NCBI GenBank assembly: GCA_016764775.1
Contig: JAESRE010000025.1
Location: 1 to 35,932 of the forward strand
Source: Alphaproteobacteria bacterium
GTDB taxonomy: Bacteria > Pseudomonadota > Alphaproteobacteria > Micavibrionales > Micavibrionaceae
Direction: 5' to 3'
DNA: 35,932 nucleotides
Shown here: piece after piece, positions 8,725 through 16,771 of the stretch
Layout: each line of letters begins with the position of its first letter
Numbering within the stretch: position 1 is the first letter of the stretch
Notes under the pieces: model-generated
What the model was told of the DNA's origin: nothing
Seen by the model: the letters and a program-made list of their open reading frames with translations, nothing else
Database searches by the model: none
Translations under genes and position numbers: made by a program

Positions 8725-10137
8725 CTATGCATACGGGTTTTTCGAACGTCTGACAAGTAGCCGGATCGGTACGCCCGGTATCTGATAGTCCTTGCGCAGC
8801 CCGTTCATAATATAGCGTTTGTATGCGGCGGGTAGTTTATCCGGTCTTGAGACCCATAATGCAAATGTCGGCGGGCGGGTTTTGACTTGTGTGATGTATT
8901 TCAAACGGTTGCGGCGGCCGCTGATGAGCGGTGCGGGGTTCTGGCTTTCCATTTTTTGCAGCCAGCGGTTCAGCCCGGCTGTTGAGATACGCTTATTCCA
9001 AAGCGTGTACGCGTCCAGACCACGGTCCAGCAGTTTGTGGATATTGCGGCCGTTTAATGCGGAAATGGTTTGCCACGGGATATCTTTAATCTGTGCCAGT
9101 GAGGTGTCCATTTTATAGGCGAGTTCATCAAGCGCATCGTCACGGTCCTTCACAGAGTCCCATTTGTTGACGGCGATGACGAGCGCGCGGCCTTCCTCGA
9201 TAATATGCTCGGCAATTTGCAGGTCCTGTTTTTCGAGAATGGCGTTGGCATCAATCACCATGATTACGATTTGGGCCAGACGGATGGCACGGATGGAATC
9301 CTCGACACTCATACGTTCGATAGGATTCTGCACCTTGGCTTTTTTACGCATGCCTGCGGTATCAACCAGTTTGAATTTGCGGTCCTGATAATCCCAGTCC
9401 ACGGCGATGGCGTCGCGGGTGATGCCCGCCTCCGGACCTGTCATGACGCGTTGATCCTGCACAATCGCGTTCAACAACGTGGATTTTCCGACATTGGGAC
9501 GGCCGACAATGGCGATCTTAATCGGTTTCTCGGGATCGTCTTCTTCTTGCTGGAATTCGAAATCATCGCGGCCTTCGAGGTCGTCAATGTTGTCGAAGTT
9601 TTCGAAATTCTCGAGATTGTCTTCTTCGATTTCTTCGTCATCTTCGGGGAAGAAGGGGCTGAGCGCGTGGTAAATCTCTTCCATGCCCGTGCCGTGTTCG
9701 GCGGAAATCGCTATCGGTTCGCCGAGGCCAAGGCCGTACGCCTCACCCATGGCGGTTTGCACGGCTTTTTCATTCTCGCCCTTGTTTACGGCAAGGATAA
9801 CAGGGAATTTCTGTTTGCGCAGCCAACCTGCGAAATGTTCGTCTAACGGGGTTACGCCTGCGCGCCCGTCTATCATGAACAGTACGGCGTCTGCGTGTTT
9901 GAGGGCTGCTTCGGTTTGCTGGCGCATACGGCCTTGAATGGAGTCATCAAAGCTTTCTTCCAAGCCCGCGGTGTCGATGATGTGCATGTCACGGTCAAAT
10001 AAAAACCCGTCAGCCTCACGCCAATCGCGGGTTACGCCCGGCGTATCATCAACGATGGCAAGCTTTTTGCCCGCGAAGCGGTTGAAGAGGGTTGATTTGC
10101 CGACATTGGGGCGGCCTATGAGCGCGAGCGTAAACAT
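8725..10137 (-). CDS. der: Ribosome-associated GTPase Der (EngA)
   Basis: 470 residues with the diagnostic double G-domain. The first domain has the P-loop GRPNVGKST at residues 8-16, switch DDTPGVTRD, DTAGLEE and NKGE; the second has GRPNVGKSTLLNA near residue 215, GITRDAI, DTAGMRKK and NKWD. The C-terminal KH-like domain spans about residues 380-470 and ends in a basic RSKNPYA. Der is needed for 50S ribosomal subunit maturation. The inter-domain linker (about 165-205) is unusually long and acidic, dominated by Glu, Asp, Asn and Phe. The order yfgM-bamB-der, here on one strand, is widely conserved in proteobacteria. No good Shine-Dalgarno precedes ATG 10137. Confidence 0.97.
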   Translation of the reverse strand: MFTLALIGRPNVGKSTLFNRFAGKKLAIVDDTPGVTRDWREADGFLFDRDMHIIDTAGLEESFDDSIQGRMRQQTEAALKHADAVLFMIDGRAGVTPLDEHFAGWLRKQKFPVILAVNKGENEKAVQTAMGEAYGLGLGEPIAISAEHGTGMEEIYHALSPFFPEDDEEIEEDNLENFENFDNIDDLEGRDDFEFQQEEDDPEKPIKIAIVGRPNVGKSTLLNAIVQDQRVMTGPEAGITRDAIAVDWDYQDRKFKLVDTAGMRKKAKVQNPIERMSVEDSIRAIRLAQIVIMVIDANAILEKQDLQIAEHIIEEGRALVIAVNKWDSVKDRDDALDELAYKMDTSLAQIKDIPWQTISALNGRNIHKLLDRGLDAYTLWNKRISTAGLNRWLQKMESQNPAPLISGRRNRLKYITQVKTRPPTFALWVSRPDKLPAAYKRYIMNGLRKDYQIPGVPIRLLVRRSKNPYA

Positions 10138-10170
10138 GGCGCTGTCGTATCACGCGCGTATGGCGTATGT

Positions 10171-11478
10171 CTAGCGATAAGCAACGAGCTTACCGTCATT
10201 GGTAAGAATAAAGAGCTGCCCTGCGGCGACGATCGGGGGAACGGCAACGGTTGCGCCTGTATCCCATTCACGAAGGATATCACCTGTTTCGGGCGATACT
10301 TCGATTACACGTCCGCCTGTTCCGGCCAGAATAAGGCGTCCGCCGGCAAGAACCGGTCCGACGAAGATAAGCGGATCATCGTCGTCAAATCGCGGCAGGT
10401 CTGTAACCCAGCGAATAGCACCGCTGTCACGGCCAAGAGCGATGAGCTGGTTGTCGGTGGACAGGACGAACATGTGGTTGCCCGCCATCCATGGTGTTTG
10501 TGCGCCACTGATTTCACGTTGCCAGATACGTGTGCCTGTACGCTTATCGATTGCTACGAGGCGGCCATTGAAGCTGATGGCATAGACGATGCCCTTATCG
10601 ATGACGGGTAGAGCCCGGATATCGGAGATGGTGGACAAGCCGCCGAGACCGCGTACGCTGGCGAGGTTATCCGACCATGCAACAGAACCGTTTTCGATGC
10701 GCAGGGCGGTGACTTCACCGGATGAGAATGCCGGAACGACGATGTCCTGATTGGCGGCGGGGCTGGCCGCACCGACAAGGGCGGCATCATCGGCAACGCC
10801 GTTATATTCCCACAATACATTCCCGTTTGCGGCGCTTAAAGCGAGCAAGCGGCTGTCGAGTGTTGCGACGAATACACGGCCTTCGAACACGGTCGGGGCC
10901 GCGCGGGAAACAGCAGGGATGGTTTTACGCCATAAAATTTTGCCGTCACTCGGGCCGATAGCCAGAACTTCGTTATAGCCGTTCGTGGCATAAATCGCGC
11001 CTGTGCCGGCGGCAATACCACCCGTAATCACGCGGTCGTCTTCTTCCTTGGCGCTAATGTCCGTTCTCCAGAGACGTTTTCCGCTCTCGAGGTTGTAGGC
11101 GCTCATGTCGTTTTCTGTGTCCAGAGCGTAGATAACGCCGTCAAAGATGATGGGTTGTGTAATCAAAGGGATTTCTTCATCGCCGCCTTCGCCGATATCG
11201 ACGCTCCATGCTTGCTTAAGCTCGCCGCCGTTCAGGGCGAGGTTCTGCATGGAGTGGTTCGGATATCCGCCGACTTGCGGCCAGAATTCATTTTGCCAGA
11301 CGGGCGGCATTTGCAGGCCTTGCGCCTCTAACAGAGGATCATCCGGTTCCAGTGAGCGTTGTAATTCCAGAACACTGATCCGTTCACCTTCCAAAGGCGG
11401 GGCATCGTCTTTGTCACTACAGGCGCTTAGGAAAACGAGGATACCGGCAAGAGCCAGAAGGGAAGGTGAGCGTAGCAT
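10171..11478 (-). CDS. bamB: Outer-membrane assembly lipoprotein BamB (PQQ-like beta-propeller)
   Basis: 435 residues. A lipoprotein signal peptide ends in the lipobox LSAC (Cys20), giving a lipid-anchored periplasmic protein. The rest consists of beta-propeller blades with repeated motifs such as GVIYALDTENDMSAYNLESGKRLWR, GRVFVATLDSRLLALSAANGNVLWE and GIVYAISFNGRLVAIDKRTGTRIWQ, each a variant of the PQQ repeat. BamB is an accessory part of the BAM complex that inserts outer-membrane beta-barrels. Its place between the yfgM-like gene (four bases upstream) and der supports BamB over a PQQ dehydrogenase, and no catalytic or metal-binding motif of those enzymes is seen. Co-transcription with both neighbours is likely. 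Confidence 0.92.
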   Translation of the reverse strand: MLRSPSLLALAGILVFLSACSDKDDAPPLEGERISVLELQRSLEPDDPLLEAQGLQMPPVWQNEFWPQVGGYPNHSMQNLALNGGELKQAWSVDIGEGGDEEIPLITQPIIFDGVIYALDTENDMSAYNLESGKRLWRTDISAKEEDDRVITGGIAAGTGAIYATNGYNEVLAIGPSDGKILWRKTIPAVSRAAPTVFEGRVFVATLDSRLLALSAANGNVLWEYNGVADDAALVGAASPAANQDIVVPAFSSGEVTALRIENGSVAWSDNLASVRGLGGLSTISDIRALPVIDKGIVYAISFNGRLVAIDKRTGTRIWQREISGAQTPWMAGNHMFVLSTDNQLIALGRDSGAIRWVTDLPRFDDDDPLIFVGPVLAGGRLILAGTGGRVIEVSPETGDILREWDTGATVAVPPIVAAGQLFILTNDGKLVAYR

Positions 11479-11482
11479 AGAG

Positions 11483-12151
11483 TTAACCTGTCTCGGATGT
11501 GTTTTGTGATTTCAGGGTATAAAGATGTTTCAGTGCTTCGATCCGTTCCATCATGCTGCGCGGCAGGTTTGGAGCATTGGACGCATCGTCGAGATGGGTC
11601 AGGGCTACCGCGTAGTTATCGAACTGGTGGAACTGGATGACCGCTGACAAAACATGTGCGTGGGCTGTCCACGGGCTGTCAGTATCCTGTGTCACGACTT
11701 GAAGCTCCTTGAGCAAGACATGCCCGTCGGGTGTTTCTTCCGTATCCATTTTCAAGCTGACGCTGGCGATGATTGCGCTTTGACGTATATCGTCGGGTAG
11801 GCCTGTATCCAGAGCCGCACGGTCATAGAGTTTTAGAGCTGTCTCTGTATTTTGTTCGCCGAGTGCTGTGGCTGCGCCCTGCATCAGTGCGATGCCGCGA
11901 AGTCCGCCACGGAAATCCAGCTCGTTATCCAGCAGGTTTTCAGGGTAGTTTTCGTCATCCTGCATCGCGATGATGGCGGCGGTTTGTTCTTCTTTAACGT
12001 TGTAATCCCAGGTCCGGTACGCGGAGAGAAGGCCGGTTAGAACGATTGTCCCGACAATAAAACCAATGATGTAGAATTTGTTTTCTTGCCAGAACTTTTC
12101 CATGCGCTCCTGGCGCATGACTTCATCAACTTCTTGTAATAAATCAGCCAT
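11483..12151 (-). CDS. YfgM-like membrane-anchored TPR protein
   Basis: 222 residues: a cytoplasmic N-terminus with MADLLQEVDEVMRQERMEKFW, one membrane helix at about residues 27-46 (FYIIGFIVGTIVLTGLLSAY), and a periplasmic helical-repeat domain. This is the architecture of YfgM, a Sec translocon accessory protein that connects to periplasmic chaperones and is often encoded next to bamB. The helical segments around LRGIALMQGAATALGEQNTETALKLYDRA are TPR-like. An AGAGGA five bases upstream supports ATG 12151. The stop lies four bases before the bamB start. It is probably the first gene of the operon running to mscS. Sequence similarity to YfgM is modest, so context carries part of the call. Confidence 0.8.
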   Translation of the reverse strand: MADLLQEVDEVMRQERMEKFWQENKFYIIGFIVGTIVLTGLLSAYRTWDYNVKEEQTAAIIAMQDDENYPENLLDNELDFRGGLRGIALMQGAATALGEQNTETALKLYDRAALDTGLPDDIRQSAIIASVSLKMDTEETPDGHVLLKELQVVTQDTDSPWTAHAHVLSAVIQFHQFDNYAVALTHLDDASNAPNLPRSMMERIEALKHLYTLKSQNTSETG

Positions 12152-12284
12152 TTTTTCCTCTGGGCTTCGTTACTGTACTTCCTCGTGTATGCTTATACAC
12201 TTCGTCGTTCGTGCCTTGCCAGATGAAAAAACGACGAAATTTCACACTAGGAATAAACGCTTTAATATTCAAGGCTTTAGAATC
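12152..12284 (-). promoter_or_regulatory. Leader region with two adjacent hairpins upstream of yfgM-bamB-der
   Basis: Between the peroxiredoxin-like gene and the yfgM-like gene lie two back-to-back inverted repeats. The first is GTGTAT/ATACAC with loop GCTT at 12185-12200; the second is TTCGTCGTT/AACGACGAA at 12201-12209 and 12230-12238, a perfect 9-bp stem with a 20-base loop. On the minus strand they sit 34-87 bases before the yfgM-like start and after the stop of the upstream gene. Neither is followed by a U-tract typical of an intrinsic terminator. They could be a leader structure, operator sites or an mRNA processing site; nothing here decides between these. Confidence 0.4.
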
Positions 12285-12836
12285 TTATTTCCACTTGATC
12301 GAACAGCCCATGGACGAGAACTGTTTTGCGGGGCCCTGACCGCTTTCAGCAATTTCCAGCATGGCGTTCAGAAGTTCTTTTTCGGTGCTGTCATTGGCGG
12401 GGTCGGGACCTGCACTGTCCAGACGGCCACGATATTGTAATTCCCCGTCAGCGTTGAAGCCGAAAATATCGGGCGTACAGATCGCATCATAGGCCCGGGC
12501 CACTTCCTGTGTTTCATCAATGACGTACGGGAAGGTGAATCCGTGTTCGGTGGCGAATTTTTCCATGTTTTCAAAAGAATCGGCAGGGTGGGTTGCTGTG
12601 TCGTTGGGCATGACGGCGACAACGCCGATACCGTTGTCCTGTAAGGTTTTTGCGTCCTCGACGAAGCGTTTTATGATGGCTTTGACGTACGGGCAATGAT
12701 TGCAAATAAAGGCGATGACCGTGCCTTTTTCGCCTTTAACGTCGGCGAGGGTTTTCATCGTGCCGTCTATGTTTTTTAGTTCAAAATCAGGCGCTTGGAA
12801 ATTTTCATTATCTGTGGGGGTGTGTAGTAAAGCCAT
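12285..12836 (-). CDS. Peroxiredoxin-like/thioredoxin-fold protein with CNHC motif
   Basis: 183 residues from ATG 12836, supported by an AAGGAG eight bases upstream; longer in-frame starts lack this. The thioredoxin-fold domain carries AFICNHCPYVKAI, a CxxC of the form Cys-Asn-His-Cys at the end of strand beta1, as in the PRX_like1 family (redoxin proteins related to AhpC/TSA). Other conserved parts are AVMPNDTATHPADS, the FPYVIDETQEVARAYDA helix-turn and the cis-Pro-bearing TPDIFGF. No signal peptide is seen, so a cytoplasmic thiol redox role is likely; the substrate is unknown. It is divergent from the 111-residue gene with only 39 bases between starts, so its promoter must overlap that gene or its upstream region. 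Confidence 0.87.
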   Translation of the reverse strand: MALLHTPTDNENFQAPDFELKNIDGTMKTLADVKGEKGTVIAFICNHCPYVKAIIKRFVEDAKTLQDNGIGVVAVMPNDTATHPADSFENMEKFATEHGFTFPYVIDETQEVARAYDAICTPDIFGFNADGELQYRGRLDSAGPDPANDSTEKELLNAMLEIAESGQGPAKQFSSMGCSIKWK

Positions 12837-12860
12837 TATATTTCTCCTTTTGCCCAAAAA

Positions 12861-12875
12861 TGCTAAAATAAGGGA
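12861..12875 (+). promoter_or_regulatory. Extended -10 promoter placing the transcription start at the ATG
   Basis: TGCTAAAAT at 12861-12869 matches an extended -10 element (TGnTAAAAT). The A of the ATG at 12876 lies seven bases after it, where transcription would start. There is no usable Shine-Dalgarno: the AAGGG abuts the ATG, and an in-frame stop at 12864-12866 excludes an earlier start. A leaderless mRNA is the simplest reading. Confidence 0.4.
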
Positions 12876-13211
12876 ATGACTGAAATTATACCTTTTTCGA
12901 AATCGAGTCACCCCTCCGGCTTTACCAATGCGCAATTCAAGCAGTTGGACGGATTGTACTTACAGGCAGCGGCTGAAAAAGTGCTGAATTACCGCGCTGT
13001 TGATTGTGATTTTGACGAAGGGCTTGCCACCTATACTTATTATAGGGCGGAGAAATTCAAACCGTATCTACAGTTTGTGATACGCAGGGTCGGTCCGCGC
13101 ACAACGATGTATGAGGTGTATCTGGAAGGGAAGGGCCGCATAGCAAAAAGCGGCATATTCCAGCGTGCCTATGAAAAGCTGCACGCTGAAATTATGACCT
13201 TAATGGATTAA
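12876..13211 (+). CDS. Conserved-looking hypothetical protein, 111 residues
   Basis: I do not recognise this family. The product is small, soluble and basic, with no signal peptide or membrane helix. It looks like a single alpha/beta domain: an N-terminal helix (FTNAQFKQLDGLYLQAAAEKVL), several beta-like stretches (YRAVDCDFDEG, ATYTYYRA, LQFVIRRVG, MYEVYLEGKG) and a C-terminal helix (FQRAYEKLHAEIMTLMD). Its codon use resembles its neighbours, and no long competing frame covers it, so I take it as real. It ends six bases from the convergent stop of the 79-residue membrane protein gene. An extended -10 directly before the ATG suggests it is transcribed alone, possibly leaderless. Confidence 0.65.
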   Translation: MTEIIPFSKSSHPSGFTNAQFKQLDGLYLQAAAEKVLNYRAVDCDFDEGLATYTYYRAEKFKPYLQFVIRRVGPRTTMYEVYLEGKGRIAKSGIFQRAYEKLHAEIMTLMD

Positions 13212-13217
13212 ATCCGC

Positions 13218-13457
13218 TTAGTTGCCTTCGGATTGTGTTTCCGTAGACGCACTGAAACCGTCATCATTAACATCAACGTTCAATTCTGTTGTGCTGTCTT
13301 CAATATTGTCGGCTGTTTCTTCAATGCCGGCTGCCGGATCTATGTTCGTGATTTCAGTGTTATCGTTTTCTACATAAAGAAATCCGATCACTGCGACGAT
13401 GACAACCAATGCACCGACAATAAAATATAATCCGTTATTACTTTCCTGCGTAGCCAT
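13218..13457 (-). CDS. Small single-pass membrane protein with acidic tail
   Basis: 79 residues from ATG 13457, chosen because an AAGGA stands six bases upstream; an earlier in-frame start at 13472 lacks this. A short polar N-terminus (MATQESNN) is followed by one strong membrane helix, about residues 9-29 (GLYFIVGALVVIVAVIGFLYV), then about 50 acidic residues rich in Asp, Glu, Asn and Thr with only negative charges. The topology and charge suggest an inner-membrane protein with a periplasmic acidic tail. The family is not recognised and the function unknown. It is convergent with the 111-residue gene and divergent from icd, so its promoter should lie within 13458-13625. Confidence 0.65.
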   Translation of the reverse strand: MATQESNNGLYFIVGALVVIVAVIGFLYVENDNTEITNIDPAAGIEETADNIEDSTTELNVDVNDDGFSASTETQSEGN

Positions 13458-13625
13458 TTTGAGTCCTTTCAATCTGCGTTGGTAAGCTTATATCTTCATA
13501 ACGGCCTGTGTGTGGTAAAGTTCCGAAAAGCCACAGAGGTTATTGTATTCTAGGGGCTGGAAGATGCTTCAAAAGCCGTATAATATGCCAGTTCCGCAGT
13601 ATTTGGGATGGAAGGAAGAAGACCC

Positions 13626-14840
13626 GTGACCAAGATCAAAGTAAAAAATCCGATAGTTGAAATCGACGGCGACGAGATGACGCGCATTATATGGCAGTTC
13701 ATCAAAGACAAGCTGATCCTGCCGTATCTGGATGTGGATTTGAAATATTACGACCTGTCGATACAAAACCGCGATGATACTGACGATCAGGTGACTGTGG
13801 ATGCAGCCAACGCGATTAAAGAACATGGTGTCGGTATTAAATGTGCGACGATTACGCCTGACGAAGCGCGTGTTGAAGAATTTGGTTTGAAGAAAATGTG
13901 GCGTTCCCCGAACGGGACGATCCGTAACATCCTGAACGGGACGGTATTCCGTGAACCGATTACGACCAAGAACGTGCCGAAATACGTGCCCGGTTGGGAA
14001 AACCCGATTGTTATCGGCCGTCATGCCTTTGGTGATCAGTATAAAGCCACAGACATGAAAATCCCCGGTCCCGGACGTTTAACAATGAAGTTCGAACCGG
14101 AAGACGGTGGCGAGGCGCAAGAATGGGAAGTGTTCAACTTCCCCGCCAGCGGCGTCGCTATGGGTATGTACAACCTTGATGAAAGTATCGAGGGCTTTGC
14201 GCGCAGTTCTTTTAACTATGGCTTGCAGCGCGGCTATCCCGTTTACATGTCGACCAAAAATACGATCCTCAAACAATATGACGGAAAGTTCATGGAGATT
14301 TTCCAGCGTATTTATGATGAGGAATTTAAAGAAGAGTTTGAAGCGAACGATCTGTGGTACGAGCACCGCCTGATCGATGACATGGTCGCGTTCGCGCTGA
14401 AAGGCAATGGCGGCATTGTCTGGGCCTGTAAAAACTATGACGGTGACGTACAGTCCGATATCGTCGCCCAAGGCTTTGGTTCGCTGGGGCTTATGACGTC
14501 TGTGCTACTGACGCCTGATGGCAAAACCGTAGAAACGGAAGCCGCACACGGAACCGTAACCCGCCATTACCGTTTACATCAGGACGGTAAACCGACATCC
14601 ACCAACCCGATCGCATCGATTTTTGCGTGGACGCGCGGGCTGAAGTATCGCGGTGAGTTTGATGAAACACCGGATGTGGTCGAGTTTGCCGAGACTGTTG
14701 AGCGCGTATGTGTCGAAACCGTAGAGGCCGGACATATGACCAAGGACCTTGCGCTTTTGATTGGTAAAGACCAGAAATACCTTACAACGCAGGAGTTTCT
14801 GGATAAGCTGGTTGAAGGTCTGGAAGAGGCTATGGCCTAG
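13626..14840 (+). CDS. icd: NADP-dependent isocitrate dehydrogenase
   Basis: 404 residues of the eukaryote-like NADP-IDH type common in alphaproteobacteria, converting isocitrate to 2-oxoglutarate and CO2 in the TCA cycle. GTG 13626 is preferred: it gives the family N-terminus [20 protein letters not shown] and is preceded by GGAAGGAAG. An in-frame ATG at 13608 lies inside that purine run. Substrate-binding residues are visible in [14 protein letters not shown] (Ser, Asn, Arg) and [12 protein letters not shown]; metal and cofactor residues appear in [28 protein letters not shown] and [12 protein letters not shown]. Length and motifs are normal. It is followed after 78 bp by the L,D-transpeptidase gene. 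Confidence 0.97.
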   Translation: MTKIKVKNPIVEIDGDEMTRIIWQFIKDKLILPYLDVDLKYYDLSIQNRDDTDDQVTVDAANAIKEHGVGIKCATITPDEARVEEFGLKKMWRSPNGTIRNILNGTVFREPITTKNVPKYVPGWENPIVIGRHAFGDQYKATDMKIPGPGRLTMKFEPEDGGEAQEWEVFNFPASGVAMGMYNLDESIEGFARSSFNYGLQRGYPVYMSTKNTILKQYDGKFMEIFQRIYDEEFKEEFEANDLWYEHRLIDDMVAFALKGNGGIVWACKNYDGDVQSDIVAQGFGSLGLMTSVLLTPDGKTVETEAAHGTVTRHYRLHQDGKPTSTNPIASIFAWTRGLKYRGEFDETPDVVEFAETVERVCVETVEAGHMTKDLALLIGKDQKYLTTQEFLDKLVEGLEEAMA

Positions 14841-14918
14841 GGTTTCAAAGGGTTTTCAGTGTTCAACCCGTATAAATTGTCATATAGTTATGATTGCTAA
14901 GTTAAAGAGTTTAGATAC

Positions 14919-16058
14919 ATGCGCTTAATTTACGTTTCCGCCTTTCTTATTACGCTCTGTCTGCCGCAACTCGCGCAGGCGGAATACGACAAGCCGTATG
15001 TCGGCGATATGATCGAATATGATACACGGTACGAAGACACGTTCGTACACATCGCCCGTGATTTTAACCTCGGTTTCACAGAATTGCGTGCGGCAAACCC
15101 GTATGTTGATCCGTGGTTACCGGGGAAAGGTACGGATTTGATATTGCCGACACGCCATATCCTGCCGGATGCACCGCGCGAAGGTATTGTTATCAACCTT
15201 GCGGATTTACGCTTGTACGCATTTGTGAACGGTGATGAAGAACCGTTCCATACACCGCTCGGTATTGGTCGTGAGGGGCTCAATACGCCCGAAGGCGTTA
15301 CCAAGGTTGTGCGCAAGAAGGTGGGCCCTACATGGACCCCTACACCGCGTATGCGTAAAGAAGACCCGACATTAAAAGCCACATACCCGCCGGGCCCTGA
15401 TAACCCGCTGGGTACGCATATGATTTATTTGGGATGGCCGACATACGGTATCCACGGCACGAACAAGCCGTTCGGTATTGGTCGCCGCGTAAGCTCCGGA
15501 TGTATCCGTTCTTACCCCGAGGCCATTATCAAGCTGTTCGATCTTGTGCCTGTCGGGACGAAAGTAACTGTCGTGAATCAGCCTATTAAAGTCGCCTGGA
15601 TTGATGATGAGCTGTTCCTCGAAGCCAACCCGTCTCTGGAGCAGTCCGCTGCTATGGAGGAGATGGGCGAAGTGCAGGAAGAGAAAATCAGCAATGACGA
15701 GATGAATATGATCATCAAGACGGCCGGAGAGTTTCAGGACCGTCTTCGCTGGCCCGCAATTCGCAAAGCTCTGAAGACCCGTAACGGTTATCCTGTGGCG
15801 ATTGCCCGCAGACCGTCACTGGAGGTTAAAGATGACGAGATCATTGAACATGAGACTAATGCCGAAGCCGCCGTAGAAGAGTTCGAGCCGCCAGAAGAAA
15901 TCAAGGATTTGGTTGAGGGCGCAGAAAACGAGGAAGAAGAGGTTGAAGCCGCTGATTCGGGTAAGGAACAGTTGGATGAAATCTATGTTGCCGAGGACGA
16001 TCAGCGTCCCGTCTCTTACGACAATGCGGCTAACCCGTTCAGCACGTTGAACCCGTAA
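14919..16058 (+). CDS. L,D-transpeptidase (YkuD domain) with LysM-like N-terminus and acidic tail
   Basis: 379 residues. A Sec signal peptide (about residues 1-21, ending AQA) is followed by a LysM-like segment (DTFVHIARDFNLGFTELRAANPYVD, then LPGKGTDLILP) and the YkuD catalytic domain from about residue 90 to 225. The catalytic signature is complete: His179 in YGIHGTNKP and Cys195 in RRVSSGCIRSYPEA. It would form 3-3 crosslinks in peptidoglycan or attach proteins or modify stem peptides in the periplasm. The C-terminal 150 residues are helical and then very acidic (repeated Glu-rich runs), which is not part of the core fold. The last 43 bases overlap a small membrane protein gene on the other strand. 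Confidence 0.93.
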   Translation: MRLIYVSAFLITLCLPQLAQAEYDKPYVGDMIEYDTRYEDTFVHIARDFNLGFTELRAANPYVDPWLPGKGTDLILPTRHILPDAPREGIVINLADLRLYAFVNGDEEPFHTPLGIGREGLNTPEGVTKVVRKKVGPTWTPTPRMRKEDPTLKATYPPGPDNPLGTHMIYLGWPTYGIHGTNKPFGIGRRVSSGCIRSYPEAIIKLFDLVPVGTKVTVVNQPIKVAWIDDELFLEANPSLEQSAAMEEMGEVQEEKISNDEMNMIIKTAGEFQDRLRWPAIRKALKTRNGYPVAIARRPSLEVKDDEIIEHETNAEAAVEEFEPPEEIKDLVEGAENEEEEVEAADSGKEQLDEIYVAEDDQRPVSYDNAANPFSTLNP

Positions 16059-16327
16059 ATCATCGGTACAATCACTGGAACGCATAAGAACAGATAGCGT
16101 TCTTTCCCTTTTGCAAAGAAGAATCCGAGACTGAAGACGGCGCATACGGCCCATGTGATGATCGTGCCCAGAAAGAAGTCGTTATACAGGACATCCTCGC
16201 CGATGGTCTCGGGGAAGGCTGTATCGATAAGCCCCGATAGATAGGCGAAGTTGTAGCTGATGGCTGTTGAGGAGAACCCCAACAGGTTGGCGAATATAAA
16301 CAGAATGATATCGACGATACGACGCAT
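16016..16327 (-). CDS. Small polytopic membrane protein, unknown function
   Basis: 103 residues with three hydrophobic segments: about residues 4-24 (IVDIILFIFANLLGFSSTAIS), 52-75 (FFLGTIITWAVCAVFSLGFFFA) and 80-98 (YLFLCVPVIVPMIYGFNVL). I do not recognise the family. The strong hydrophobic periodicity and the absence of a competing frame in 16059-16327 support a real gene. No clear Shine-Dalgarno precedes ATG 16327. The stop lies inside the 3' end of the L,D-transpeptidase gene on the opposite strand, a 43-base tail-to-tail overlap. The terminator at 16355-16380 isolates it from the lipoprotein gene upstream, so its promoter must be short and close to the start. Confidence 0.55.
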   Translation of the reverse strand: MRRIVDIILFIFANLLGFSSTAISYNFAYLSGLIDTAFPETIGEDVLYNDFFLGTIITWAVCAVFSLGFFFAKGKERYLFLCVPVIVPMIYGFNVLNGLAALS

Positions 16328-16354
16328 AATAGTTTTATCTTAACGCAAAAAGAA

Positions 16355-16380
16355 AAGGCTGCCCAAGGTTGAGCAGCCTT
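16355..16380 (-). terminator. Intrinsic terminator downstream of the small lipoprotein gene
   Basis: An 8-bp perfect stem, AAGGCTGC/GCAGCCTT, with a 10-base loop, followed on the minus strand by TTTTCTTTTT. It lies 24 bases past the lipoprotein stop, as expected for a Rho-independent terminator. Confidence 0.85.
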
Positions 16381-16403
16381 AAATCTTTATTTATCAGCAA
16401 AAA

Positions 16404-16610
16404 TTATTTTGTTTGCTGTTCTCTGAACACGCGCTCAGCTCTTGGCTCTGGAGCCGGCTGACGTGGAGAAGCAGAAGCTGTACCTGAATGTGTAGCTGTA
16501 CGCTCTTGAGCGTATGGAGCTTCGTCTTCGTAGTTGCCCATTTGGCCGTTACATGCTGACAATGCTACCGCTGTACCGGCAATGCATAGAATAGTTGAAA
16601 AAGTTTTCAT
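16404..16610 (-). CDS. Small lipoprotein, 68 residues
   Basis: A short gene with a clear lipoprotein signal peptide: MKTF, a hydrophobic stretch, then lipobox LSAC with Cys20. The mature part is about 49 residues, hydrophilic and likely disordered, rich in Ala, Pro, Arg, Glu and Thr (SASPRQPAPEPRAERVF). A GAGG lies six bases before ATG 16610, and a good intrinsic terminator follows, so it is a self-contained transcription unit. The family is not recognised; small entericidin-like or outer-membrane anchored lipoproteins are the nearest comparison in size only. Confidence 0.75.
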   Translation of the reverse strand: MKTFSTILCIAGTAVALSACNGQMGNYEDEAPYAQERTATHSGTASASPRQPAPEPRAERVFREQQTK

Positions 16611-16771
16611 TTAGACCTCGTTTTAAAGTTAGTTAAAAACCTATGCTCTTACCGAGCAATTGCGAATAGATTTTCTTATACACAATCAAAAGGGCATTGA
16701 ACACTGTTTTTCAAGAGTTTTTTTAGGAATTTTCCCAATGTGTTGCCAATTTGCACAAAAGAAGCGCTTTG
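16611..16771 (-). other. Promoter-containing gap upstream of the lipoprotein gene
   Basis: This 161-bp AT-rich gap should hold the promoter of the small lipoprotein and the end of the amidase transcript. At its upper edge a 5-bp inverted repeat AGCGC/GCGCT (16763-16782) overlaps the amidase stop codon and is followed on the minus strand by TCTTTTG, a weak terminator candidate. Nothing else is seen. Confidence 0.35.

Noticed and set aside
9205-9846. 213-residue plus-strand frame inside der
   Set aside because: It is fully antisense to a clear GTPase gene with all motifs; the long Phe/Val/Ile run mirrors the acidic linker of Der on the other strand.
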